NCBI GenBank assembly: GCA_025716815.1
Contig: JAIXMN010000017.1
Coordinates: 744,001-808,000, forward strand
Direction of reading: 5' to 3'
From: Dichotomocladium elegans
Lineage: Eukaryota; Mucoromycota; Mucoromycetes; Mucorales; Lichtheimiaceae
Length of the DNA stretch: 64,000 nucleotides
The notes below the pieces were generated by a model. The model saw only the letters and a list, made by a program, of their open reading frames with translations. It was not told where the DNA came from and did not search any database. The stretch's first letter is position 1, and every line of letters begins with the position of its first letter. Positions 12,080 through 23,892 of this stretch are shown in pieces. Position numbers and translations under genes: made by a program.

Positions 12080-12500
12080 AACTTTTAAGCTAATCGATGT
12101 TTTGCTGATTCGCGTGATCAGTGTTCCGCTTTCCAAGAACCTGGTGCGCTTTACTTTGCTCTTCACAATTGACCAAAACATTTCAATAGAATCGATATTT
12201 CCAGCTTTATAATAACACCTAACACTGACAGTGCTGCCAAGCCTGTAGTTATTTTTGCTATCAGAATCTTTTTTCGTCGCATAATACCCGTCGCTGCGTT
12301 GAACGAAGAAAAATTACGCAGTATTCGCCACGGAATTAATAACTTGAAGAGGGCACACTTCCTCCTCAATGACATAATCCATAGGCATAGGGCAGCCATG
12401 CTATTCAGCAGCATGTCCCTGCCCATGGTCGTAAAGAACTTGGCTAATTGTTTGAAAATGATGGATGATAAAATTCGCTTTTGTCATCACGCGAAAAGAT
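12080..12500 (-). pseudogene. internally deleted IS630/mariner-like transposase relic
   Basis: Minus-strand reading shows, in broken frames, the N-terminal block of the same transposase as at 22.5-23.7 kb (an LMDYVIGEE-like stretch near 12390, an SAQRWVL-like stretch near 12290). It then jumps to the C-terminal 'FWSVVKS' block near 12160. The middle is missing. It abuts the 3' end of the importin gene, whose stop codon is at 12580. Confidence 0.5.
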
Positions 12501-12579
12501 TCCTGGCCAAAGCCCGACTTTTTATTTGCGGCGTTGTTTCATTGTGTCACTTATGCAATTGAGCCATAGACTGAATTAC

Positions 12580-15500
12580 TTAGGCCACGGCACTTTGTCG
12601 AAAATTCATGCGTGCATTGCTTGAAGCGTTTGAAAGATCTTTGCCTGATTTCGCACTAGAAGTTAGACATCGTGCAACCGATGATTCAGTGGCAAATAAA
12701 TTCATACCCTAAAATCCCTTTCAAGAAAGCGTCCTTGTCTGTTTGCTGGACGAGGATAGAAGGGAATCCCTCCTATGAGGCCATTCCGAAATCGATATAA
12801 GGTTTAGGACGATATATATAACAAACTCACCTGTGCCAGCAGATCTTGAAGCCACCGTCGCGAACCAGTCGCATAACGCCCAGTCAATTTATAGAGAACA
12901 TCCACTAATGGCCCTGAGAACGATCGGGGGACACGACCACCGATACCCTAATGCAACCGTGGAGAATATTTACCATTGGTATAATACATTCATTTATTAT
13001 CGAACATGCTTACCGCCAAGAGTTGCTCCATAATTTGCATTCCCATGCTCATCACGATTGAATGTGCCATTTCAGCCAGGAGTGTGCCTTCTTCATAGTC
13101 TTGGCCTATAAATTCCGCCTGCTCACCCTGAGTACCATCTATTTCCTTTCCGTAAGGACTTTTTCTTTCACTTACCATAAAATTAAGAGCTGCCTTAAGC
13201 GCAAGTCTTTCTTGCAGGCCCATGCCGGCGACGCTGAAGAGAAAAACTGCATTCACCATGGGCGGCGGTAATTGGAAAAATACACGAGGGCATCGTCGAA
13301 TAGTCTACTCAACACCTAATTCAGTTGCAGTTTATAAAACGTATATATGAATTTCCTTACTCCTGAAAGCAAATCAAAATAGCTATCGACAACATCGGGA
13401 TATTGCTCCATATCTTTTCCCAAAGTAAATGGGTGCAAGCATGAACTTGATCTATCCAGTCCTTTTACCTTCCGTCCGACTGATGAAGCTCAGGGTCTTC
13501 TCAGTAAGCGCCCCAAGCATGTCTCTCAAGCGAATATGGTTGTCTTGTGCTCCACCGTAAACAGTCATGATTAACGCAGACGTGTGCAGCCAGCAGGCAA
13601 ATGGTGCGACGCTGTAGCACGTCGTCACAAGTGTAGTTAATTCGTCGAATTGTAAGGTCAACAAAGGACTTGTCGATCGGATCCCACTCTCAATAAATAC
13701 CGAGACGGCCTGCCCCATAAAATCAACAGTTGTATCAGCCGCATTGCTATATTTCTTTACCTTCATGACTTCCTCATCGGCCTGCCAATACGTAACAATT
13801 CGCTGGGTAAACTCCCGGATTGCACTAATTATTTCGCGAACGCCATCCACATTGATATATATCGCCGCCAGGTGACCGCTTGCAAAAAAGTCATACATGT
13901 TGTTTCGGGCTGAAAGTGATTGGTAGTCATCGTTGGGTGACTGAATCCCGCGACAACAGGCAGACAAATAATTGAGTTGTACCAGGATATATCGCCGCCC
14001 AGCTTCAGGATTCTGGTTCGCAGTGCTCAAGGCTTTGCCCACGCCTTGTAAGATATCACCTATCAACGCCTACCGTCATACATTTTAAGAAATCTCGCCA
14101 CTCCAGGCGTCTAGCTTGCACCCTTCTTTTACCATCAGTGGAGAAATCGCCGCCTCCGGGGGAAGTACTTGTATCACACCCGCAACCGACTCCACCACTC
14201 TCTGCATGATAGTAGGCTAGATTAAGGATGGCATTTAAGTGGTTTGCTCGGGATAACGCTAAAACATTTACCTCTATCGACGAATTTGCCATCGAATTAT
14301 ATACATGCATTAAATTATCCAATTCGCTCGTCAGCGATTCTCGGCAAGTATCACAAATATCAGAGAACGAAGATGCAGCTGGCAATGACAGTCTAGGTAT
14401 ACTGAGGCATGGAACGAGGTAATTCATCACTGCTGGGAGATAGTCCGGATGTACCTTCAGCCATTCCGCCAGCGATCCTGTTGAAAGTTTCAGAAACTTA
14501 GAAATGGAAACAGAAACTGGTTCTTGTTGTGTTGTCTTATACCAATCACCAAGATCATTGTGTACTGCAGCCGAATGTCAGCATCACGTGGGAATCGTTC
14601 CAGGATCTCCGGACCAAAAAATCGTCTAATACTCTCGGGCTCATTTGACGGAATCTCTTCACTGATACTCTTCAAGGTGAACAGGGCGGCTTCTAATTCC
14701 TACACTTTGTAAATAAGCTTCTTATGTCGCAATGGTATTGATAATTTTCTATTACCCTCGAAACGCTAGGCTCCATGTGCCATCGGTTCAGCAACACGAT
14801 GATATCTCCGATGATGATACGAAGCATTTCATCACGCAGCAAGTAGTACGGGTTAATCATTGTATCCGCAAGATCGCGTCTGTAGTTCTTAAATTTGTCT
14901 CTAATATCTAATGGATCATAAGTACGTTATCTACCATCCCAGTTCCGCCTTACCTTTCTGCCAAGAATTCCATGTACAATCATCGGGAAACATCGATTTC
15001 TTTTTGAGGACAATTACCAGCCGTCGATATAGCAGAAGCCCAGTCTCACCACATTGGCGGATCCATGTACGCTTTGGCAAGTCATCTTGTGGACGATCCA
15101 CTGCAACATCATCGTCTCCGTCAGTTGCTATCGTGACTTGCTGCTCCCCCCGAACCGGCACAATGCCTTCATCAAAAAGTGTCTCTTGCAACATGTACCA
15201 GAAGTTGAGTGGAATGTCGCTGACTTCTTGATCGCCAGGAAATGAGCCCGGAAAATCTGTGAGTTGCATCATCATATCTAGAAGGAGCTTGACCTTCACA
15301 TCAGCCAGCTGGGCAGCCACAAAATCGGTGAAAGCTTCACCAAAACCGGTGACTAACTTGGCGATCAATGCGCCCTCATCATCGTTTCCATCTAGTCCAT
15401 AGCGGTTGATGATACATCCATATGAGGAGGAGAAATCCATCATTCTTACCTTCGATACATTGTATAAACTTTGCTTTCATTCCATCTGATGTGAGGCAAT

Positions 15501-16675
15501 TGAGTAGATCGTTCCGGAATGTTTCATATTTTAAATATGAGGGCTGCTGCATCGCCTCGAGTAAAACATCTGTGGCTGATGAGAATAGCTGCTCATTTCC
15601 TAGAAAGAGCATGCACTGATGAAGTAGGGGATAAATAATCCTGCCGAATTATTTGTTAGATGTGATAATTATCGCTAGCATAAGCACTTACTCTAGCTCA
15701 ATACCATACTGGATCCAACTTTGTAATGCATGTAAAGATCGTTGCTGTGATGTATACCCTATTCTATCATCGATGAGAGCGGAGGAGAGCGTTGCTAAAA
15801 CCAGGGATATGCTGTCCTTTAATTCCTGCGTGATTTGCGGTCTGTCCTTGATTAATTCTCTAAAACACCTGTATCTTGACTCACAAAAAAGTTCTTACTT
15901 GCGCGTGCTTGTGATTTCTGCATTCGCGATCTCTTCGGGGACAAGGGTCAAAAATTCAAGTATCGTCATGGTGATATTATGATTCGTGGCCCCCACAGCC
16001 CCCGCGCCTGCATAGATAGCATTGACAGTGTCGGGGATGAAGTTTTGCCAGCGCATTGGCACAGTATGAAGTGCATAAGTAATAAGCTATTGTGCGCACA
16101 CATCGACATTAGCTATGCAGTAAGTCGTTGGAGGGCGTGCTTTCTTACTGCAAGGCAGAGCTTCGTGGTGATAAATCGCGGCCCATCGCAGGAACGAATG
16201 ATCCAACTGAGAAGTTCATGTCGTAGCCAATCAATGCGGTTCTCTGGGAGTGTAGCCCTGAAATTCAAGCAGTTCGTCTTAATCTAACACGTCTATATCC
16301 TAGTGTTCTCCATCCCTTTCGCTGCAATTACCAATCGCGTGCTATTTTTATTTGGAACGTCAGTGCGCCAAAAAACCGACATTGATCTGACTAGAAGCAT
16401 GCCAATGAGTCAGTCAATAGGTCTGTGTTCAAAGCAGAAACAGAAATAAAGTGACGAACCGATGAGGATAGTAACTGAGACGCAAGTTCCCAGGCCTGTT
16501 GCTGCCTCTGTATTGCTTGCAACTGTTCTTGAATCCCTTTGGCAACATCGGGGCCACTCGCGCTGTAAAGTCCCTCAATAAGCTGGACAGTTTACAGCAC
16601 ATAATCAGTACGTATATCTCGATAGGCGATTATTCAGCTGACCTGCTGAACATGATCTAAAGAAAAAGTGTCCAT
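12580..16675 (-). CDS. importin-13/Kap122-type karyopherin, 20 exons
   Basis: Nuclear transport receptor of the importin-beta superfamily, closest in motif order to importin-13. Exons: 16675-16643, 16582-16460, 16390-16332, 16257-16149, 16086-15899, 15859-15692, 15640-15450, 15391-14954, 14907-14756, 14699-14543, 14477-14272, 14201-14133, 14069-13761, 13709-13469, 13413-13361, 13304-13176, 13127-13014, 12947-12831, 12772-12708, 12655-12580. The sum is 2997 nt (998 aa) with every phase closing. Landmarks: QAWELASQLLSS and FFGALTFQIKIARDW (importin-beta N domain), VSDIPLNFWYMLQ, the C-terminal IGGRVPRSFSGPL and WLQDLLAQ. Introns are mostly 45-95 nt. The exon 5/6 junction has two possible acceptors (15860 or 15869). 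The 51-nt intron at 13710-13760 has no stop and could be retained. Confidence 0.8.
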
Positions 16676-16914
16676 GGAACTATTGCCAGATCGAGTAAGA
16701 CAACGGAAGACAAAGAGAAAGATAGAAGAGAGAATTCAGAAAAATAGGCCAGTAGACCATGTTGGGGGTTTCGCAGCCACATTCGGTGTTACTTGAGATT
16801 TTTCGTACTATGTTCTCGGGCATACGCTCTTCAACTTTTCAGATAGAAATGCACTATTTACAAAAGAATGGGGTACTATGGATTACAGGTTAAGTAGACA
16901 AATAAAATAGGTAC

Positions 16915-19900
16915 TCAAGTTTGGCGACTCTGGTGGATTTTAAGAACGAAATCGCTCCCATGGAGATCGATGAATTTCTCAATCTTAGCACGTAGTTGGT
17001 TTGTCATGGAGTGGATCTTTCGTTTGGAGTGGAGCTCACGATCAACCACATGATGTGTTAGCTACAAAAGGGAAAAAAATTGATGAGGCCTGGTATTGCT
17101 AACACCAATAGCCTGATTTATATACCTTCCGTGCCAGCTCTTTAAAAAGATGCTTATCGCCCTTCCAAAGTGCCTGGTGCTTGACTGTCAGATACTTTGT
17201 CACCACTTTGCCAATTTCCCGTTTGAGCTCCAGCTCGTCCATGCCCGGCCCTTCCACTTCATTGGATTCGCTTGTACTGGCTGCAGGCGTAATGACACGC
17301 GGAGTCTGATCTGCTGACACCGAGTTGGCAGAACTAATGCTACCAGTTTGCTGACGTTTTCGATGAACTGCTTGCTTGACCAAATCATCTAACTGACTTT
17401 TGTCTACACCTTCTACAGAACTAATGCCCATTACAGTTCCGGTGCTGTCTGGTTTTTCCTCTGGAATCTCCCATTGTGAGATCTTTGTAGTCACGTTATA
17501 GTAATAAACCTGCCCATTGTCGGTTGTCGCTCTCTGCCAGCCAGGTGGAAGCTTTTTAGCATCGGACATCATAATAGGTGCTTCTCGCGCGCCAGCAGGA
17601 ACGCCTTTAGTAGACATATCGTATGCTTTCTTATAGGAGCTAGCCCCGTCTGCTATAGCTGTCGTGGTATCAGTGACGATATTACCAGCAGGTACAACAG
17701 CCGTATCTTGTGCAGTTAAGATGTTAGTTTAGCAAGCTAAAATGCGCATACATATACAGGTATCCAAGGGGTGAACTGCTTACCTTCGGTTTGAGCTGCT
17801 TGGGAATTTTGCTGATACTGTTCCATAGTTATGGAGGCCATGTACGCATACTGAATATCTTGAAGGACATAGCAACCCGGGTAGGTATTATCGTAGTAGT
17901 TGTAAGTTGGGTATTGATACCAACTATAGCTGTCATTATTCATCATGGCAGTATATTCTAGCATAGCTCGAGGAGCGGTGGGAATGGCGGGACAAGGCGG
18001 ATAGCGCATAAGGCAGTTGATGTCTGTATCCTGCGAATCAAGAGGCACATACTCGTAAAAGTCGTCATCTGGATCAAAGAATTCGCGTGTCGAACCATAT
18101 TTCGGCTTCTTTAATGTGGTCTTTTCTACTAGTACACCATCATGCTGGTCTAGTACAGCCGCCCTTCCTACACGGTATAATTGAGTAGGTGATTCCATTC
18201 TTTTGTTATGACATAAATATACCAGCTTCGGCGGGATCCCCTGTCGTGCCTTCGATAAACTAAAAATGGAGCGCAAAATAGTCCGTGAATATCTACGGCA
18301 CAAAATATGACCAGATGAAAATGAAAATCGGTTTTACCACGCGTTTCGGAATTCGATAAACTTCTTTTAGCTCCCTCCAAGCGTTTAAGAGATCTGCCGA
18401 TAAGGTATTGATCTCTTTATTTTCGTGACCAGTAAGTTTATGGACAACATCAAACATCTTGCAGTCATCGAGACCGTTCCGATTGGCAAGAGGGAGTTTA
18501 CTAAGGACGCGGATGACCTGGCAAGAGCGTGAGCGAGTGAGTTTTTTTCGCTGGATGGATGTTGCATCGATTGCTTTACCTTTAGAATGATATTATCATT
18601 ATATTTCCATTCACTTAGCCAGCACTTCAGCATTTTTAGACCATGTAGTCGAACAAATCGTTTGAGTACTTCTTTGCCCACTGAGTTCTCTGGATTTGTC
18701 AAATCAAGACGGTCGAGGAGCTTGTTAACGAGTGCTGCATTGCTGATAGAATCCAGCATTTTCTTAACAAATGACTGGACCTGATCCACATCATGGAGCG
18801 GTTGGATGGCTTTTGGTTTCCGCCGGTTGCGAGGTGTGATTTTCTTGGGCACCATGGTATCTAATTCTTCCTCGTCTTCCTCTTCAGCTTCTTCGATTAT
18901 ATGATTACCGTGATCCTCATCATCTTGTGCTATTGAGCCACCGATAAAGCCTTTGCAATTGGGCTCGCCACAGTAACAGGGCTGGGCTGTTGCACTATAA
19001 TCGTTTAACCGTTAACTCAGTCCGTCGGCTGAAACTTTTATAAAAAGATTACCCAAAGCGCTCGAATTTATAATCAAACGTCAGTTCTTCACCAGCTTTG
19101 ATCGAGCGCATAGTAAAGAGCCCAATTCGCATGGTCTTGCCAATTACCCATTTTTGTGTGACACAGTTGGGGTTACATGAGTGGTTAATGAACCGCGCGA
19201 GACATCCTTTCCGGGTTGCATCAATGATCTGGATGGTACGGATATGAATACGGGTAGAGCTAGAATTCTTTTTTTTTTACCTCATCGTTCTTCAAAGTCA
19301 TAAAGTAGTAATGCTCGACACCCTCCTTCTCATAAATCCGTGTTCGCCGAATGAATTCATTGTAGGGAATGACTTCACCAATATACTCCATCACAAATGC
19401 GTTCCTGTGACAAATCATATGAGCAGGAAAAAGCTATACTGGCCAAGAAAAAGTTTAATGATAACCTTACGTTGGTAAATCTGTGAGTGCCCGTAAACCG
19501 TAGCCTTTTTTTTCTGTTCGTATTACATCAACGCGTGCATATTGCCGCAGCTGAAATCGACGGTTCCGGCAGTAGCGATCGCAGGGACAGTGCTCCGCAA
19601 CGCATTCCATAAACATCATTCGGTTGATACAGATGTTATCATCGCCACACGCCTCACTTGGGTCGCTGAAATCTGGATCGTATTTACATTCACAGGGCAT
19701 TGACTCAGATGCAATCGACCGGCCTGTTGCATTGCCACAATATATGTTTTCTAGGATATTTTCATAGGTCTCCATGGCATCCGCGGTCGCTGACGGCAGA
19801 TGCATTGTATCCACCATCACTGTCCAGGCAATTTGAGTTGGCATCATTCTATTCGTATTGATCCTCCTCTAAATTCACAGGTAGCACACACGCGCTCACA

Positions 19901-20039
19901 CACACGCAGATACCTCTCCACGCGGAGGATGCCTATTCTCCAAGCACTCACCACTATTGACACGAGGCTTTGGCATCGCTGCCGCCTTACGGGAAGGTTC
20001 GTCCAAGGAAAGAGCATCTTGCATGGCTGCAACGGTCAT
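16915..20039 (-). CDS. SET2: Set2 histone H3-K36 methyltransferase, 9 exons
   Basis: Histone H3 lysine-36 methyltransferase recruited to elongating RNA polymerase II. Exons: 20039-19952, 19789-19471, 19404-19281, 19228-19053, 18994-18580, 18517-18338, 18249-17784, 17706-17126, 17061-16915. Total 2496 nt, 831 aa, all phases close. Domain order is that of Set2: AWS (MPCECKYDP, NRMMFMECVAEHCPCDRYC), SET (AFVMEYIGEVIPY, ARFINHSCNPNC, GEELTFDYKFERFG), post-SET (CYCGEPNCKGFIG), a charged helical region (VLSKLPL), WW domain near residues 640-670 (LPPGWQRATT, SQWEIP) and C-terminal SRI domain (LKREIGKVVTKYLTVKHQ to LRAKIEKFI) that binds the phosphorylated polymerase tail. The first intron/start is the least certain part. 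The gene ends 240 bp from the start of the importin gene on the same strand. Confidence 0.88.
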
Positions 20040-20989
20040 ACCCTCCGATCGGTCCACTGTGGAGGTGAGAACTTGGCAAAGGAATATGCCACGACGAGTC
20101 AATTCATCTCTCCTAGTTTCTAATTTCCTCTGCACCGTTCCTACCTTCTTCGTAAGGATGGCGAGCTGGTTGCTGCCCTTGTATTACTATGATGTTTAAG
20201 TCGCTGAATTGAAGGAAGAAAGGTGGGAAGCGAGAGTGTGTTGTTTAAAATTAACAAGTTCAAAGAAGAGAGGAAAATAAAAGGGGGGAAGACACCGCGG
20301 CAATGAAAAGGGAGCGAAATAAAGAAATGGCGACAGAGAGAGAGACATAAAGCGGATTTCGGTGTGGAAAGGATTGTCCCGTACCTGAGACTAGCATTAT
20401 TTCGCATGTCACTGTAACACTGGAGTTTGGATTGCCTTCTAGTTGCCCACACGTTCTGGTCAATCAGTCTGGAGCATGCACTAGGATGATAACGATTTGT
20501 ACGATGCGCTTGGAAAATGCAACGAGAGCGATCTGGCCTTGGATTTCGGTCAAGTTTTACGGCGGCGCTTGAAGAGAAACGCGAATCGAATCTTATCTTT
20601 CCTCTCTATCGCATCTTTGCCTAGAGCTTCCTTCTGATATCCTTACGGCCACAGGCGCACTAGCTAAGAGCACAAATATGTTGGTACCCGGAGAGTAAAA
20701 GAGAATACGTTTATGAAATATAACGGATATGACACACATCGTCTTTTGTACACCAATGCAGTATGCCCCTTGCATTTTGATCAACGTAACGACGCCCCTT
20801 TTCTAGTGTCGTCTTTTGATTATTGTCACGTTTCTTATTCAAAGATAATGCTTTATTTTCAAAGATAAATGTCACATAGAATTGTATAAAGTCGTCGTAT
20901 AACCTGTTAGTCAACAGAAAACACTACTCCTCCATACGCTTTAACTTACACTCAACCGCCCCGAAGGACACAGGAGTTATCCAGGGTAG
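20040..20989. other. intergenic upstream of SET2
   Basis: The probable SET2 promoter. Bases 20200-20360 are strongly purine-rich on the plus strand (pyrimidine-rich in the sense of SET2 transcription), as expected of a fungal leader. No gene recognised. Confidence 0.4.
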
Positions 20990-21110
20990 TCCCGGCAATA
21001 ACCCCGGATGGAGAGACAGGACGGGTGTTCAGGAATTCCTCTCTTCCATGGCTCATCAAGCACGGGTACGATTGGTTAATCTATAAAGGATAGTGGATGT
21101 TAGTTGCAAG
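20990..21110 (+). repeat. dispersed repeat, copy 2
   Basis: Direct counterpart of the inverted copy near 5490-5570. It shares CCGGATGG, then CCTCTCTTCCATGGCTCATC, then GGGTACGATTGGT and AATCTA-AAAGGA. The shared core is 21036-21095. Confidence 0.55.
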
Positions 21111-21471
21111 AAAATAATTTGGTATTATAGCGACCGTACCGAAAAAGACCATCGAAGAGAGGGTCGGGATGAAGTTGATGGAGAAAGGAGATTTCTCTGC
21201 TGTCCGTTAATATAGGAAATCAAAGAGGAGCAGAAGAGATTTCTTTGTGATGAACGATGCTGCAGTAAATACAGCGGCGGATCACATGCTCTTTTCATTT
21301 GACGATTTTCATCATTTACTGATACTGTTTATTTAGTGTTTTCAGTCCTAGGCCGCTCGCATAGTGTATTTCAGCAATCGACATGCCGTCCGTGATGCTG
21401 TTAGAAACGGGATTATATTGGGTGTATTCAGAGGTCGGTTAGATAAGAGTTGCATGTGTATTTTTATGTTA
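21111..21471. other. intergenic, nothing recognised
   Basis: AT-rich stretch between the dispersed repeat and a short terminal-inverted-repeat element. No coding signal seen. Confidence 0.4.
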
Positions 21472-21606
21472 TAGTGGCCGCCCTTTATAGTGGTACCCTC
21501 GGTTCCAGGAAATCGCATCGCTATAACGAATTGGAATAAGCCCTATCTGGTAATTTTGCTATAATGAATGATCATTATAACGAATATCACTGAGGGGCGG
21601 CCACTG
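21472..21606. mobile_element. 135-bp pogo/Tc1-like MITE
   Basis: The left end TAGTGGCCGCCC and the right end, read inversely, CAGTGGCCGCCCC form terminal inverted repeats. TA dinucleotides flank both sides (21470-21471 and 21607-21608), as left by Tc1/mariner/pogo transposition. TATAACGAA blocks recur inside each end. It is too short to code and is probably mobilised in trans. Confidence 0.6.
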
Positions 21607-21780
21607 TAATTGATTCCCGTTAATCCTACTATCTGAATGCTCGTATGAGACTAGTCAAATAAGAAAGAATAGATCATATATACTTTCGCAAAGAAAACCG
21701 CTTGTTTACTTTCACTCGCTCTTTTCTTTGATACACTCGTTCCATCGACAGCCTATCGTACTAAAACGATCCTTCCAAGT

Positions 21781-22485
21781 ATGAACGCTCGTCGACCGGC
21801 AAATTACGAAGGCGCCAAGATGGTTGTTGCTTACACCAATGACATTCAAATGCGATTCGGTCAACACTTTCGGCGGGCTATCAATGTCTTGCTGAATATT
21901 CGACAGCGGAAAGAGGAACTTGAAGAGCAGCTGATCGGCTAAGGTCTGGACGCGACACAAATCAGTCAACGCATCCAGAGACGACGTCCCCGAAGACCCA
22001 ACTTATCTTCAGGAAGCTTTCGACCCCATCCGGCCAATTTTCGATGCCTACACCATTACCCACGCCTTTGACAACCATAGCAACTACTACGATGCAAAGA
22101 TTCATCCAATCCAACATATGGCAGCCTTTTTCCAGCTCGCTCTCCTTTTTGAGCGACTTCAGTTGCCTGCATTTGCCTGTTTCTCTCTTCGTCGGTCATG
22201 GTCTCCGTCATACATAATGATTGATGCAAAAACCATATGGTAAAACATTCTGGGTCGCTTATGGGTCAAATAAGTTCCTTATCCTGGCGGATGGGATGAG
22301 GTCATCGATGCCCATTCCAAAGCTCTCAAACCTGCAGAAAATGGAGTACTTCGATTTCGTGGTACACTTGAAACGGATGGCGTAGGAGTCTCCATTATCA
22401 AGAAGAGAAGGGACAGGGACGCACCCCCGAGAACCGGTGCAGCTCCGAAGGTGGAGAAGCAGTCGGATCACAGTTGTTCCCATTA
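21781..22485 (+). pseudogene. Fanzor/TnpB-like protein relic, N-terminal half only
   Basis: Broken plus-strand frames carry blocks I associate with long Mucoromycota transposon proteins whose C-termini hold a TnpB-type RuvC nuclease (Fanzor). These are NDIQMRFGQHFRRAINVLLN, then FQLALLFERLQL with FSLRRSWSPSYIMIDAKT, then FRGTLETDGVGVSI. The blocks are in the expected order but in at least two frames with stops between. The RuvC/zinc-ribbon half is missing; the next sequence is the transposase relic starting near 22540. Family assignment rests on recalled motif patterns, not a search, and other fungal transposon proteins are possible. Confidence 0.45.
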
Positions 22486-22539
22486 CGGCAGTTAACCAAG
22501 CACATATGAGAATGAGAAACGAAACCTTCGAAATCGCTC

Positions 22540-23715
22540 TACTTTAATCTATTGGATGCCTCGCTGATCTGTGTTATCAACGTCTCGCTTTCCAACGACC
22601 TATTGCATTTAACTCTGCTCTTGACCACTGACCAAAACTGCTCAATAGGATTGAGTTCAGGCGAGTATGGTGGAAGATAAGCATATAGATATCCTCGAGA
22701 CTCGATCTATTTAGCGATATCCTCAGTCTTATGGGTCGGTGCATTATCCATTATCAAATAATGGCCCTTCATATGTTCATACTTATCCATCTCGTCCATC
22801 GTAGCCTTAAGGAAGCTGAGATAATGATCAGTTACATATCATCGGCTCGCAACTTCAGTCTGACCTGCCCTCTTTCTTTTTTGGTTGGTGGCTTCGGGAA
22901 TCTCAAGCTACATTGAATGATGCGTGATGCTGAGATTACTCCCACAATTGTGGTTGTCTTTGGCACTGTAACCACTGCAGGGGTCCCTTTCTTGGACCAC
23001 GCCATGCTGCATTTCATGTTAATATGGAATCCAGACTCATCAAAGAAAAACGCAGCTTTTTGAAGTCGATGTCGGTCCTATCCCATCTGCGTACTCAGTC
23101 AAGGCGCTCTTGGATCTTCGCAGCACTCTTCCTGTCTACAGGCTGAAACCAAGCCAATTTCAATGACAAGTTGCATTCGTTTTTCACAAATCGAGGGAGC
23201 GTCATTTTCGATACTTTGAGACTCTCGAATATCTGGAGCAGTTGATCCATCAGCTGCTATAGGACGATGGATGGATTCTCATCAACGTATTCTAAAATGC
23301 TCTTCGTTGAGAATACGCGAATGACCTCTGCTTCTATGTTTCTTAAAAATGCTGCCAGGGTCCTTTTCGTACTGTAATACCCATCGCTGGGCTGAACGAA
23401 CATGGATTTCTAGCAGTTTTGCAGCAGCTGATGCACTCAAGATCTTCTCAAACATCTGTTTGAAACATCTGACCTTGTCTTTGTCAGTGTATGCTATGTA
23501 ACTGCGCTTGATCCCCGCTTCTTTCATCCGAATGTATGTATCTTTCGCTTTGGAATGTGTGTGGCAGTAAGCTCAGGGTTATCTTTGCACGATATGCTAC
23601 GCAGATATTCAGCGTGAGAACAAACGGATTGAAGTGAGTACATTTCCTCACCAATGACATAGTCCATAAGTTCAGGACAGCCGCGTCTCATCAACGACAT
23701 GAACTTGTCCATCGT
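22540..23715 (-). pseudogene. IS630/mariner-like transposase, nearly full length but decayed
   Basis: Minus-strand frames give, in order: an N-terminal LMDYVIGEEMYSLQSV block; the helix-turn-helix region (SASAAAKLLEIHVRSAQRW); a KPPTKKERGQVRLK block before the second catalytic aspartate; and a terminal region with an SPELNxIEQFW-like remnant (YMLIFHHTRLNSIL). Several stops and frameshifts interrupt it. It is the longest of three copies of this family in the window (others near 4 kb and 12.3 kb). Confidence 0.6.
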
Positions 23716-23892
23716 AAAAAAATAGATTGCTCATTTCAGAATGTAAAAATGTATTAAAGAGAAAGAGTCGTAAGGGGTGACCAAGTTGTTTTTGAAAATG
23801 ATGGCGGGATTGGCGCCCACCGAAACAGGTAACAAATTTTCTCCCCCGCGCGCCACGAATACACACAATTTCATCCACTTAGCAAGCAAACT

